Shown here: piece by piece, positions 55,130 to 63,925 of the stretch
How the letters are laid out: each line of letters begins with the position of its first letter
Position numbering within the stretch: position 1 is the stretch's first letter
Program-made: the position numbers and the translations under genes
Notes under the pieces: model-generated
The model's input: the letters and a program-made list of their open reading frames with translations, nothing else
Databases searched by the model: none
What the model was told of the DNA's origin: nothing
NCBI RefSeq assembly: GCF_900115755.1
Contig: NZ_FOXQ01000007.1
Coordinates: 124,001 to 188,000 of the forward strand
Origin: Parafilimonas terrae
Lineage (GTDB): Bacteria; Bacteroidota; Bacteroidia; Chitinophagales; Chitinophagaceae
Length of the DNA: 64,000 nucleotides
Reading direction: 5' to 3'

Positions 55130-55609
55130 ATGCCCGAAAAACAATTAATTATTTATACTGATGGGGCCGCCAGGGGCAATCCTGGGCGAGGTGGCTACGG
55201 CGCTATTTTAATGTGGGGCAATAAACAAAAAGAGTTGTCTGCCGGTTACCGGCTTACCACTAATAACCGCATGGAATTGATGGCTGTTATCGTTGCCTTA
55301 AAGGCACTAACAAAGGAGGGGCTGAATATTCTTATTTATACCGACAGCCAGTATGTTTTAAATTCAGTTGAGAAAAAATGGCTTGATGGCTGGGTCAGGA
55401 CCAATTTTAAAGGCGGCAAAAAAAATAAAGACCTCTGGATGGAATATTATCATCTCGCCAAAAAACATTCTATAAAATTTGTTTGGGTAAAAGGCCATGC
55501 CGATAATATCCACAATAACCGTTGCGATGAATTAGCTACTGCCGCTGCCGATGGCAACAACTTGCTTATTGATGAAGGCTATGAACAACTGCAAAACAAA
55601 CTTCTGTAA
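55130..55609 (+). CDS. rnhA: Ribonuclease HI
   Basis: 159 residues, family length. The four catalytic acids are placed as Asp11 (IIYTDGAARGNPGRGGYGAI), Glu in NNRMELMAVIV, Asp in IYTDSQYVLNSV and Asp in NNRCDELAT. The basic-handle segment KKWLDGWVRTNFKGGKKNKDLW is present, so this is the E. coli-type enzyme that degrades RNA in RNA-DNA hybrids. It follows the phzF-like gene by four bases. Confidence 0.96.
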   Translation: MPEKQLIIYTDGAARGNPGRGGYGAILMWGNKQKELSAGYRLTTNNRMELMAVIVALKALTKEGLNILIYTDSQYVLNSVEKKWLDGWVRTNFKGGKKNKDLWMEYYHLAKKHSIKFVWVKGHADNIHNNRCDELATAAADGNNLLIDEGYEQLQNKLL

Positions 55610-55688
55610 CAGTTTACCCATTAATTTTGCGCACTTTTAAAACCAGTTTATAAAAAAATGAACCTTACTATCAGGTTCAGGAGATGTT

Positions 55689-57008
55689 ATGAAAATTATG
55701 AAATTCGGCGGTACCAGCGTAGGTACGCCACAGCGTATGAACCAGGTGCTTCAGCTAATTACGGCTGATGATAAACCTAAAATAGTTGTGCTGAGCGCTT
55801 TAAGCGGAACAACGAATGCCTTGGTTAATATTAGTAACGCTATTGCAGAAGGCTATCGCGGCGAAGCAGCTAAAAAAATTGAAGAACTGGAGGCGCATTA
55901 CCGAAAGTTTGTTGATACGCTGGTTTCTACGGAAGAAGGAAAGAAGAAAGCGAACGCTATCGTTTCCGAGCATTTCGAGTTTTTAAATATTATTCTTAAA
56001 ATATCGTTCAGCGAAGCTTTAAACAAAGATATTCTTGCACAGGGCGAATTGCTCAGTACTAAATTATTCAGCGTTTACCTTGAAGAGATAAATGAAGATC
56101 ACATACTGCTGCCTGCACTTGAATTTATGAGTATAGATGCGCAGGGCGAGCCTCAAATTGGCAGCATTAAAGTGAAACTTAGCCAGTTATTACAGCATTA
56201 TCCTGATACAAAGTTGTTTGTAACCCAGGGTTACATCTGCCGCAATTCAAGGGGTGAAGTTGATAATTTGAAACGAGGCGGCAGCGATTATACCGCATCA
56301 CTCATTGCCGCAGCTTTAAATGCAGAAGTTTGCGAAATATGGACAGACATCAGCGGCTTGCATAATAATGACCCGCGCATTGTGGACAAAACCGTTGCAG
56401 TAGAATACCTGAGTTTTGACGAAGCGGCTGAACTGGCTTATTTCGGGGCGAAAATCCTGCATCCAGCCTGTATTTGGCCTGCACGTTCGTATAATATCCC
56501 GGTTAAATTATTAAATACAATGGAGCCGCAAGCTCCGGGAACAACCATTAACCAGGATGCAATGAGCGTGGGTGTGAAAGCTGTCGCAGCCAAAGATGGT
56601 ATTATTGCCATTAAAATCAAGAGCAGCCGTATGTTGCTGGCTTATGGCTTTTTAAGAAGGATATTTGAGGTATTTGAAAAATACAAAACGTCTATTGATA
56701 TGATTACCACTTCAGAAGTGGCAGTTTCTGTTACCATTGACGATTCCACCCATCTTCAGCAAATTATAAAAGAACTGGAGCCGTTGGGAACAGTCGAAAC
56801 TGATACAGATCAAACCATTATATCAATTGTTGGTAATGAAATAGCCCAATCTGAAGACATATTAAAAAAATTATTTAATTCGCTTGATTCAATACCGGTA
56901 AGAATGGTAAGTTATGGGGGAAGCCATCATAATATTTCGTTACTTATTGCTTCAGATTATAAGAAACAAGCCCTGCAATCAATAAACGCAGGGGTTTTCG
57001 GGTTATAA
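55689..57008 (+). CDS. lysC: Aspartate kinase
   Basis: 439 residues, monofunctional. The kinase domain starts with MKFGGTSVGTPQRM and includes the substrate motif GGSDYTASLIAAAL and the TDISGLHNNDPRIV segment; the C-terminal third holds two ACT domains (IAIKIKSSRMLLAYGFLRRIFE and ISIVGNEIAQSEDILKK) for feedback control by lysine or threonine. It phosphorylates aspartate to open the lysine/threonine/methionine pathway. A good ribosome site AGGAG lies eight bases before the start. A TAATTTTG box at 55622-55629 may be its -7 element. Confidence 0.95.
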   Translation: MKIMKFGGTSVGTPQRMNQVLQLITADDKPKIVVLSALSGTTNALVNISNAIAEGYRGEAAKKIEELEAHYRKFVDTLVSTEEGKKKANAIVSEHFEFLNIILKISFSEALNKDILAQGELLSTKLFSVYLEEINEDHILLPALEFMSIDAQGEPQIGSIKVKLSQLLQHYPDTKLFVTQGYICRNSRGEVDNLKRGGSDYTASLIAAALNAEVCEIWTDISGLHNNDPRIVDKTVAVEYLSFDEAAELAYFGAKILHPACIWPARSYNIPVKLLNTMEPQAPGTTINQDAMSVGVKAVAAKDGIIAIKIKSSRMLLAYGFLRRIFEVFEKYKTSIDMITTSEVAVSVTIDDSTHLQQIIKELEPLGTVETDTDQTIISIVGNEIAQSEDILKKLFNSLDSIPVRMVSYGGSHHNISLLIASDYKKQALQSINAGVFGL

Positions 57009-57143
57009 ATCTGAAAAACTAACGATTGCTGTTAACATATAAATAAAAATTAAATGTTTTATTTTTTAATGATTTTTCATAAAATTTAAAGAAATAAATA
57101 TTTTTTTATTTTATTTCTTTTCTTTTGCAAAAATTTACTACTT

Positions 57144-58163
57144 ATGGCAGCAACAAAACTCGAGTACATCTGGCTTGATGGTTACAAGCCCACCCAAAGC
57201 CTGCGCAGCAAAACAAAAATTGAAAAAGATTTTAGCGGTAACCTTGAAGACTTACCGTTATGGAGCTTCGATGGTTCTTCCACGGAGCAGGCTCCGGGCG
57301 GCGCTTCTGACTGTTTATTGAAACCAGTTTTTATGGTGAAAGACCCGCAGCGTAAAGATGCTTATCTTGTTATGTGCGAGGTACTTAATGCAGATGGCAC
57401 TCCTCATGAATCTAACGGGCGCGCTACCATAGAAGATGATGATAATGATTTCTGGTTTGGTTTTGAGCAGGAATATTTCCTCTGGAACCCCGAAACCAGC
57501 AAACCGCTTGGTTTTCCGGCAAGCGGTTATCCCCGACCGCAAGGCCCTTATTACTGTTCTGTTGGGGCAGCCAATGCATTTGGCCGCGATATTGTTGAAG
57601 AACATTTGGATGCCTGTCTTGAAGCGGGTTTAAATGTTGAAGGCATTAATGCGGAAGTTGCTGCCGGCCAGTGGGAATTCCAGATTTTTGCCAAAGGTGC
57701 TAAAGAAGCCGGCGATCAAATTTGGATTGGCAGATATTTAATGGAACGGATTGGTGAAAAATACGGCGTTTCAGTAAACTGGCATTGTAAACCGCTTGGC
57801 GCATTAGACTGGAATGGTTCGGGCATGCATGCTAACTTCTCTAACAGCACGTTGAGAGATGCAGGAAGCAAAGAAATATTTGATAAGATTTGTGAAGGTT
57901 TCCGTCCCGTGGTTAAAGAACACATTGCAGTTTATGGCGCTGATAACCATTTGCGTTTAACAGGCAAACATGAAACAGCCAGCATCCACGATTTTAGCTA
58001 CGGCGTTTCCGACCGCGGTGCATCTATCCGCATTCCTGTAATGGTGCCTGCAAAAGGATGGAGAGGTTACTTAGAAGACCGTCGTCCGAATTCTGCCGCC
58101 GATCCATATAAAGTGGCAGCACGCATCATTAAAACGGTTAAAGCTGCAGAAGCCGGCATATAA
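57144..58163 (+). CDS. Glutamine synthetase, type II (eukaryote-like)
   Basis: 339 residues, the size of GSII and about 130 shorter than GlnA type I. The beta-grasp N-terminal domain has EYIWLDGYKPTQSLRSKT and PLWSFDGSSTEQAPGGASDCLLKP; the catalytic domain has WFGFEQEYFLW, INAEVAAGQWEFQI, NWHCKPLGALDWNGSGMHANF and the ATP-binding RGASIRIPV. It makes glutamine from glutamate and ammonia. It stands 147 bases before a type III enzyme gene, with a terminator between, so the two are regulated separately. Confidence 0.95.
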   Translation: MAATKLEYIWLDGYKPTQSLRSKTKIEKDFSGNLEDLPLWSFDGSSTEQAPGGASDCLLKPVFMVKDPQRKDAYLVMCEVLNADGTPHESNGRATIEDDDNDFWFGFEQEYFLWNPETSKPLGFPASGYPRPQGPYYCSVGAANAFGRDIVEEHLDACLEAGLNVEGINAEVAAGQWEFQIFAKGAKEAGDQIWIGRYLMERIGEKYGVSVNWHCKPLGALDWNGSGMHANFSNSTLRDAGSKEIFDKICEGFRPVVKEHIAVYGADNHLRLTGKHETASIHDFSYGVSDRGASIRIPVMVPAKGWRGYLEDRRPNSAADPYKVAARIIKTVKAAEAGI

Positions 58164-58182
58164 TAACTATTATATACAATAA

Positions 58183-58212
58183 TTAAAAACCCGGTATAAG
58201 CCGGGTTTTTAA
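58183..58212 (+). terminator. Terminator after type II glutamine synthetase
   Basis: TTAAAAACCCGG (58183-58194) pairs with CCGGGTTTTTAA (58201-58212), 12 base pairs, loop TATAAG. Confidence 0.88.
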
Positions 58213-58310
58213 TTTGTAAAAAAATAGAACTTAAATATAATATGTATAATAAAGCCTCCTTCTTACAGAAAATTTCAGTTTTTTTGTTTAAAACTTAAAA
58301 AAATATCAAT

Positions 58311-60503
58311 ATGTCTTTACGATTCGATGCCGTTAATAAGCTTAGCGGGGATGCAGAGCATGTTTCAGTGAATAGCTCAGGTAAAATAAGCGCCATATTT
58401 GGCGAAAACGTTTTTACGCTTAAAACGGCCCGCGAATTTTTAAGCAATGAAGCATATAAAAGCCTTTCTTCCAGCATAAAAGATTCAAAAAGAATAGACC
58501 GTTCTGTTGCCAATCAAATTGCAACAGGCATGCGTGCCTGGGCCGAAAGCAAAGGCGTAACACATTTCACGCACTGGTTTCAACCTTTAAGCGGCACAAC
58601 AGCCGAAAAACATGATTCCTTTTTTACATTGAAAAGTGATGGGATGCCTATTGAAGAATTTGACAGCGCGGCGCTTATTCAGCAGGAACCAGATGCATCT
58701 TCGTTTCCAAGCGGCGGTTTAAGGGCCACTTTTGAAGCCCGCGGTTATACGGCCTGGGATCCCTCATCTCCTGCGTTTATCATGGAAATTGGCCATGGCA
58801 AAACGCTTTGTATTCCCACTATATTTGTTTCCTATACCGGCGAATCACTTGACTATAAAGCGCCTTTGCTAAAAGCGCTTGAGGCTTTAAATAAATCCGC
58901 CGTTGATGTTTGTAATTTCTTTGATAAAAATATTTCCCGCGTTACGGCTACGCTTGGCTGGGAACAGGAGTATTTTGTAATTGATGAAGGCCTCGCCAAT
59001 GCCCGTCCGGATATTATTTTAACCGGCAGAACGGTTTTTGGTGCTTCACCTGCAAAAGGCCAGCAACTGGAAGATCATTATTTTGGTTCTATACCGGAAA
59101 GGGTTTACGCTTTTATGCGCGACTATGAAATGGAAGCTTATAAACTAGGCATCCCGCTAAGGGCAAGGCATAACGAGGTAGCGCCTTCACAATACGAATG
59201 TGCCCCGATATTTGAAGACGTAAACCTTGCTGTTGATCATAACACGCTCTTAATGGATATTTTAGACCGTGTGGCCCGAAGGCATAACCTGCGTGTGCTG
59301 ATGCATGAAAAACCTTTTGCAGGCATAAACGGCAGTGGTAAACATAATAACTGGAGCATGGCAACAGATACCGGTGTTAATTTATTAGCGCCAGGCAAAA
59401 CGCCAAAAACCAATCTTATGTTCCTCACATTTTTCGTGAACACCATTAAGGCGGTGCATGATTATGCTGATGTTTTACGGGCTGCCATTGCTTCAGCATC
59501 TAATGATCACAGGCTTGGCGCCAACGAAGCGCCACCCGCAATCCTTTCGGTGTTTATCGGCGATTATCTTACCAATGTTTTGAATGATATTGAAACAAGG
59601 GTGGGTGAAAAATTTGATGAGCAGGATGAAGCTATCCTGAAATTAGACCTGCACCGCAGCATCCCTGAACTGATGCTGGACAATACCGACCGCAACCGCA
59701 CTTCGCCCTTTGCATTTACCGGCAATAAATTTGAGTTTCGTGCCGTAGGTTCTTCCGCAAACTGCGCTAACGCAATGATTGCCTTAAATACTATTATGGC
59801 TGAAACGTTGAAACAGTTTAAGAAAGATGTGGATGCGCTGATGGATAAAGGCGATAAAAAAGAAATTGCCATTATGCACATCATTCAAAAATATATTGCA
59901 GAAAGCAAGAATATTTTGTTTGAAGGCGATAACTACAGCCAGGAATGGCACCATGAGGCAGAGCGCCGCGGTTTATCAAACACACCTACAACGCCGCTGG
60001 CGCTTGATGCAATGGTGAGCGATAAAGCAAAAGAATTATTTGAAAGCAATAAAGTTTACACGCATTCTGAAATTGAGGCGCGCCATGAAATTGAACTGGA
60101 AAAGTATATAAAGAAAGTGCAGATTGAAGCAAGGGTTATGGGTGATCTGGCACTTAATCATATTATACCTTCAGTTGTAAAATACCAGAATGTATTAATT
60201 GAAAATATCCGTGGTTTGAAAGAAGCCGGTTTACCAGAATCTGCTTATGCCAGCCAGTTGGAAATATTGAAGCGCATATCCGGTCATTTGCAGGAAGTAT
60301 ATACAAAAGTGAAAGACCTGATTGAGCACAGAAAGATAGCAAACAACATGACCGATACACGAACAAAAGCTATTGCTTATTGCAGCGATGTAAAGGAGAA
60401 GTTTTTTGATGGCATCCGTTACCATGCAGATAAATTGGAAACATTGGTGAATGATGATAACTGGACATTGCCGAAGTACAGGGAATTATTATTTTTAAGA
60501 TAG
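58311..60503 (+). CDS. glnN: Glutamine synthetase, type III
   Basis: 730 residues, the length typical of GSIII found in Bacteroidota and cyanobacteria. The N-terminal GSIII region has GMRAWAESKGVTHFTHWFQPL; the catalytic core has GGLRATFEARGYTAWDPSS, TLGWEQEYFVIDE, NEVAPSQYECAPIFED, MHEKPFAGINGSGKHNNWS and the C-terminal NRTSPFAFTGNKFEFRAVGSS. It makes glutamine and forms dodecamers. Possession of both GSII and GSIII suggests different responses to nitrogen supply. Confidence 0.96.
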   Translation: MSLRFDAVNKLSGDAEHVSVNSSGKISAIFGENVFTLKTAREFLSNEAYKSLSSSIKDSKRIDRSVANQIATGMRAWAESKGVTHFTHWFQPLSGTTAEKHDSFFTLKSDGMPIEEFDSAALIQQEPDASSFPSGGLRATFEARGYTAWDPSSPAFIMEIGHGKTLCIPTIFVSYTGESLDYKAPLLKALEALNKSAVDVCNFFDKNISRVTATLGWEQEYFVIDEGLANARPDIILTGRTVFGASPAKGQQLEDHYFGSIPERVYAFMRDYEMEAYKLGIPLRARHNEVAPSQYECAPIFEDVNLAVDHNTLLMDILDRVARRHNLRVLMHEKPFAGINGSGKHNNWSMATDTGVNLLAPGKTPKTNLMFLTFFVNTIKAVHDYADVLRAAIASASNDHRLGANEAPPAILSVFIGDYLTNVLNDIETRVGEKFDEQDEAILKLDLHRSIPELMLDNTDRNRTSPFAFTGNKFEFRAVGSSANCANAMIALNTIMAETLKQFKKDVDALMDKGDKKEIAIMHIIQKYIAESKNILFEGDNYSQEWHHEAERRGLSNTPTTPLALDAMVSDKAKELFESNKVYTHSEIEARHEIELEKYIKKVQIEARVMGDLALNHIIPSVVKYQNVLIENIRGLKEAGLPESAYASQLEILKRISGHLQEVYTKVKDLIEHRKIANNMTDTRTKAIAYCSDVKEKFFDGIRYHADKLETLVNDDNWTLPKYRELLFLR

Positions 60504-60511
60504 CATTTAAA

Positions 60512-60548
60512 TAAAGGCCGCTCAAAAAACTGAAGCGGCTTTTATTTT
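60512..60548 (+). terminator. Terminator after glnN
   Basis: AAAGGCCGCT (60514-60523) pairs with AGCGGCTTTT (60534-60543) with a G-U pair, followed by ATTTT. Confidence 0.8.
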
Positions 60549-60662
60549 AGCCTTTCAGCTGAATAGTATTAATATTGCTGAAGTGGTGCGACGCAACCGT
60601 GATGCCACAAGGAACTCTTGCTGATGCCCCAAATTATATAAGTACTTACACAATTACAATTT

Positions 60663-61463
60663 ATGAAAGACAGGATTGCAATTATAGGCGGAGGCAACCT
60701 CGGTTCTGCCATTGCCGAAGGACTCATAAGCAGCAGGTTTGCAAAACCGCAGCATATTATTCTTACGAAAAGGAATATTGACACATTGCGTTCACTGGAA
60801 GAACGCGGTGTAATGGTAAGCAGCAATAATAAAGATGCAGCGCGTTATGCAAAATGGATCATTCTTGCTGTAAAGCCTTTCCAGGTAAAAGATATACTGG
60901 AACAGTTGAAGGATGACCTTGACCCGCTTAAGCACCAGATTGTAAGCGTAATGACCGGCGTGTGGATTAAAGACATCCAGGAAATATTAGGCACAGAGTT
61001 TACAGTTTTTCGTGCCATGCCTAATACAGCCATTGCCATCAGGCAGAGTATAACCTGTATATGCAGTCACGGCGCTAATGAAGATCAGTCGCAGTTTATT
61101 GCAGAATTGTTCAGCCAGTTGGGCAAGGTTGTTTTTATTGAAGAAAAGTTAATGGATGCCGCTACGGTGCTTGGCGCCTGCGGCACTGCATACGCTATGC
61201 GCTACATACGCGCTAACATACAAGGTGGTATTGAAATTGGGTTTGATGCCAAAACCGCATCATTGATTGCCGCACAAACGGTTAAAGGCGCCGCAGAATT
61301 ATTGCTTACGCAGCATACGCATCCTGAGCAAGAGATTGATAAAGTTACAACGCCCAAAGGCTGTACCATTGCGGGTTTGAATGAAATGGAACACCAGGGT
61401 TTCAGTTCATCTTTAATTAAAGGCGTGGTTACAAGCTATAAAAAGATTGTGAACGATATGTAG
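60663..61463 (+). CDS. proC: Pyrroline-5-carboxylate reductase
   Basis: 266 residues. An N-terminal Rossmann domain (IAIIGGGNLGSAIAEGLI) and the C-terminal dimer domain with FVFRAMPNTAIAIRQ and TTPKGCTIAGLNEMEHQGF are diagnostic (C-terminal motif TSPGGTTI in other members is here TTPKGCTI). It reduces P5C to proline with NAD(P)H. It abuts the next gene tail to tail: the two stop codons are adjacent at 61461-61466, so no separate terminator is possible between them. Confidence 0.95.
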   Translation: MKDRIAIIGGGNLGSAIAEGLISSRFAKPQHIILTKRNIDTLRSLEERGVMVSSNNKDAARYAKWIILAVKPFQVKDILEQLKDDLDPLKHQIVSVMTGVWIKDIQEILGTEFTVFRAMPNTAIAIRQSITCICSHGANEDQSQFIAELFSQLGKVVFIEEKLMDAATVLGACGTAYAMRYIRANIQGGIEIGFDAKTASLIAAQTVKGAAELLLTQHTHPEQEIDKVTTPKGCTIAGLNEMEHQGFSSSLIKGVVTSYKKIVNDM

Positions 61464-62393
61464 CTATTGACTTTTCATCCACTCAATAGTTCCTTGTATT
61501 CCTTTTTTGTAAGGAGTGGGTTTATAATTAAAAGCCTTCTCAAACTTAGATGAATCAAAAATGTAATCATATTCATTTTGATACAACATCTCTTTTAACT
61601 CCCGCATCAGAGAATTAAACAAAGCGGCAATTGCAATAACAAACTTTGGTATGGTTTGAATTTTATGCGGCATGCCTGTTTCGTCTGCAATCATGCTTAT
61701 AAAATCAATTGATGATAATGCAGGTCGTGCTGTTGGCAAATGCCATGTTTGCCCAAAAGCTTCTTCGTGCTGCGATAAAATATATAAAGCTTCGGCTGCA
61801 TCTTTTGTATAAGTATAAGAATGCAGCGGTTTTGCGGAAGCCATTACCTGCGGTGTTTTATTATGAAGCAGTTTATCAAACGCCAAAATACCTATAACAC
61901 TTTTTGCACCGGCGCCAGGGCCATAAAAATCTGCGGCCCGTGCAATGAGCGCCTTAATGCTGCCCGTTTTCATTTCATTCAACAGTGTGGTTGCGATGGC
62001 AGCGCGAACCTGGCCTTTTTTACTCACGGGTTTAAATGGCGTTTCTTCCGTCATGGGGCCGCTTACCTTTCCATACATATAAACATTATCAAAAAATATA
62101 AGCTTTGCATTAGTTGCTTTGCAGGCATTAATAACATGCTGCATAATCTTTGGCCATTGTTTACGCCACACTTCAATTTTATATTCAAGGCCGATTAACA
62201 GATAAACAATACCCGAGCCTTCAACTGCTTTTAAAACCTGTTCATAATTGGTTGCGTCAGCCGCTATTGTTTCAACGCCATCAACAGGTTTTGGGCTTCT
62301 TGATACTAACCTTACCCTTTCATTATATTGTAACAATATTGGTAGTAATTCGCTGGCAATGCTGCCGTTTGCACCGAGTATGGTGTGTAACAT
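61464..62393 (-). CDS. NAD-dependent epimerase/dehydratase (extended SDR) family
   Basis: 309 residues. An N-terminal glycine-rich motif TILGANGSIASELLP and a Rossmann fold are present, with NVYMYGKVSGP in the place of the SDR YxxxK active site (Tyr-x-x-x-x-x pattern; the Lys is not evident as YxxxK, so catalysis is uncertain). A late ARAADFYGPGAGAKSVIG segment is typical of atypical SDRs that act on nucleotide sugars or quinones. Gene starts are 29 bases apart from the patatin-TIR gene, which lies upstream on the same strand, so they could be co-transcribed. Confidence 0.85.
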   Translation of the reverse strand: MLHTILGANGSIASELLPILLQYNERVRLVSRSPKPVDGVETIAADATNYEQVLKAVEGSGIVYLLIGLEYKIEVWRKQWPKIMQHVINACKATNAKLIFFDNVYMYGKVSGPMTEETPFKPVSKKGQVRAAIATTLLNEMKTGSIKALIARAADFYGPGAGAKSVIGILAFDKLLHNKTPQVMASAKPLHSYTYTKDAAEALYILSQHEEAFGQTWHLPTARPALSSIDFISMIADETGMPHKIQTIPKFVIAIAALFNSLMRELKEMLYQNEYDYIFDSSKFEKAFNYKPTPYKKGIQGTIEWMKSQ

Positions 62394-62422
62394 ATAGCTC
62401 TATATTATCATTTTTACAATAT

Positions 62423-63808
62423 TCATTGCCGCATAACTTCTATAAGCTGATTGATCATGTTACTTAAAACACTGTGTTGCTCATCGCTGCTCATTTCATC
62501 CAATGGACTTTCCGGATCATTCACAAACTGAATGGCGCTAAAAGGGTTTTTTTCATTGTCAATGCGTGAAACTGATACCGGAAAAATACGCACATTTTGA
62601 TTTTCTGCTTCCTTCATAAAATAATTAAGCTCATTGGTTGTAATGAAATTTGAGCTAATAAAGTTTGGGCTTACGAGGCAAATGGCAAGCCTTGTTTGAG
62701 ACAGGGCATTCTTTATAGCATCGTGCCAGTAAGTACCGGGAATAATTTCCTTATCATCCCAAACCTTTATACCATGAAATGCTTCGACAGGTGCCAGCAT
62801 GAGCTGCAGTTTGTTGAACCATTCCTCATCTTTATGGCTATAACTTATAAAAACCTGGTGGCGGCCGGTTGTTTGCCGGTTAAATTTTTGTAACAGCGCA
62901 ATATTTCTTTCGCGGGCCATATCCAGTCCGTAAGCGTTCTTATTGGATGGCGCAATATTTTCTATTCTTATAAACCTGTTTAAATCGTTATGGCATAAAG
63001 CAAGCATTCTTTCCATATCTCTTTCGCCGGCGAGTATTAAGGACTTTATGCGTTCATTGGAAATATTGAAATCTTCTGCCTGTTGTTCACCGCAATTTAT
63101 TTCAACGATAATACTGGCAGGCATTTGCTGCAAGCTAAAGGCATCGGTGCCTGCGGCTGCCGATTGTATCATAGAAGTTATAAATTTTGGAAAGCTCTTA
63201 TGAATGTTGTCTGAAAGCCCTGCACTGTTTTTCAAAACAACTACCGGGGCGCCATTGCTTTCTGCCGCTGCCACCCATCCCGGGCTTTCTGATGCTATAC
63301 CACCATCCACCAGCAGCATATTTTCAACCGCTACAGGCGCAAATGCGGGTGGTATGGCTGTTGCAATAATTAGCAGCTCAGCAACTTTCCAGCGGGGATG
63401 TGTGTCTTTGTTAATGCTAAGCAGTTGTTGCCTGTTTAAGTCAAGCGCCAGTGTGCTATAAGGAATAGGCAGATTTGCGAGTTCAGGATTATCACCAACA
63501 AAATCTTTTAATAAACTTTCATAATCCGGGTGATGATAAATAGCATAGGGGTACCGAAAGAAAGCCAGGTATTTATTCCAAACCCGTTTACGCAGATACT
63601 TTTTAATGGGGTTGGCTAAAACTTTTTCTTCAACTTCTTCTGGAGATAAGCCCAGGCAAAAAAGCATACCGATAACAGAGCCCATGCTGCTTGCTGAAAT
63701 ACCGCTTATGACGTAGCCGGCTTTTAAAAGCGCCTTGTATGCGCCTATATAGCTATAGCATCGCACGCCACCACTACTACAAAGCAGATGTACCTGTTTG
63801 CCTGGCAT
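62423..63808 (-). CDS. Patatin-like phospholipase fused to a TIR domain
   Basis: 461 residues. Residues 1-290 are a patatin-like phospholipase: oxyanion segment SGGVRCYSYIGAY (12-24), nucleophile elbow SASSMGS with Ser41 (first Gly of the usual GxSxG is Ala39), and catalytic Asp168 in LLVDGGIASESP. Residues 318-461 form a TIR domain: QVFISYSHKDEEW, KVWDDKEIIPGTYWHDAI, LVSPNFISS, and Glu393 in TNELNYF, the position of the catalytic Glu of TIR NADases. Patatin (CapV) and TIR domains are separate anti-phage effectors elsewhere; a direct fusion is unusual to me. It has its own promoter and no cyclase or other defence gene beside it. Confidence 0.85.
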   Translation of the reverse strand: MPGKQVHLLCSSGGVRCYSYIGAYKALLKAGYVISGISASSMGSVIGMLFCLGLSPEEVEEKVLANPIKKYLRKRVWNKYLAFFRYPYAIYHHPDYESLLKDFVGDNPELANLPIPYSTLALDLNRQQLLSINKDTHPRWKVAELLIIATAIPPAFAPVAVENMLLVDGGIASESPGWVAAAESNGAPVVVLKNSAGLSDNIHKSFPKFITSMIQSAAAGTDAFSLQQMPASIIVEINCGEQQAEDFNISNERIKSLILAGERDMERMLALCHNDLNRFIRIENIAPSNKNAYGLDMARERNIALLQKFNRQTTGRHQVFISYSHKDEEWFNKLQLMLAPVEAFHGIKVWDDKEIIPGTYWHDAIKNALSQTRLAICLVSPNFISSNFITTNELNYFMKEAENQNVRIFPVSVSRIDNEKNPFSAIQFVNDPESPLDEMSSDEQHSVLSNMINQLIEVMRQ

Positions 63809-63830
63809 ATTGCTACATTTTTATTGTGCA

Positions 63831-63861
63831 TAAATGTAACAGATATGCTGCTTACATCAAA
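63831..63861 (-). promoter_or_regulatory. Promoter of patatin-TIR gene with dyad operator
   Basis: On the minus strand TTTG (63861-63858), 19 bases, TACATTTA (63838-63831), one base from the consensus TAnnTTTG. Start site would fall near 63824, 16 bases before the ATG. A dyad ATGTAA-N12-TTACAT (63834-63857) occupies the spacer between the two boxes, the right place for a repressor. Confidence 0.45.
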
Positions 63862-63925
63862 AAGCCAATTCGGTGCCTATGTATTTCACAAGGATGTGAA
63901 GTGTGTTGTATTTTATATTAATTTA

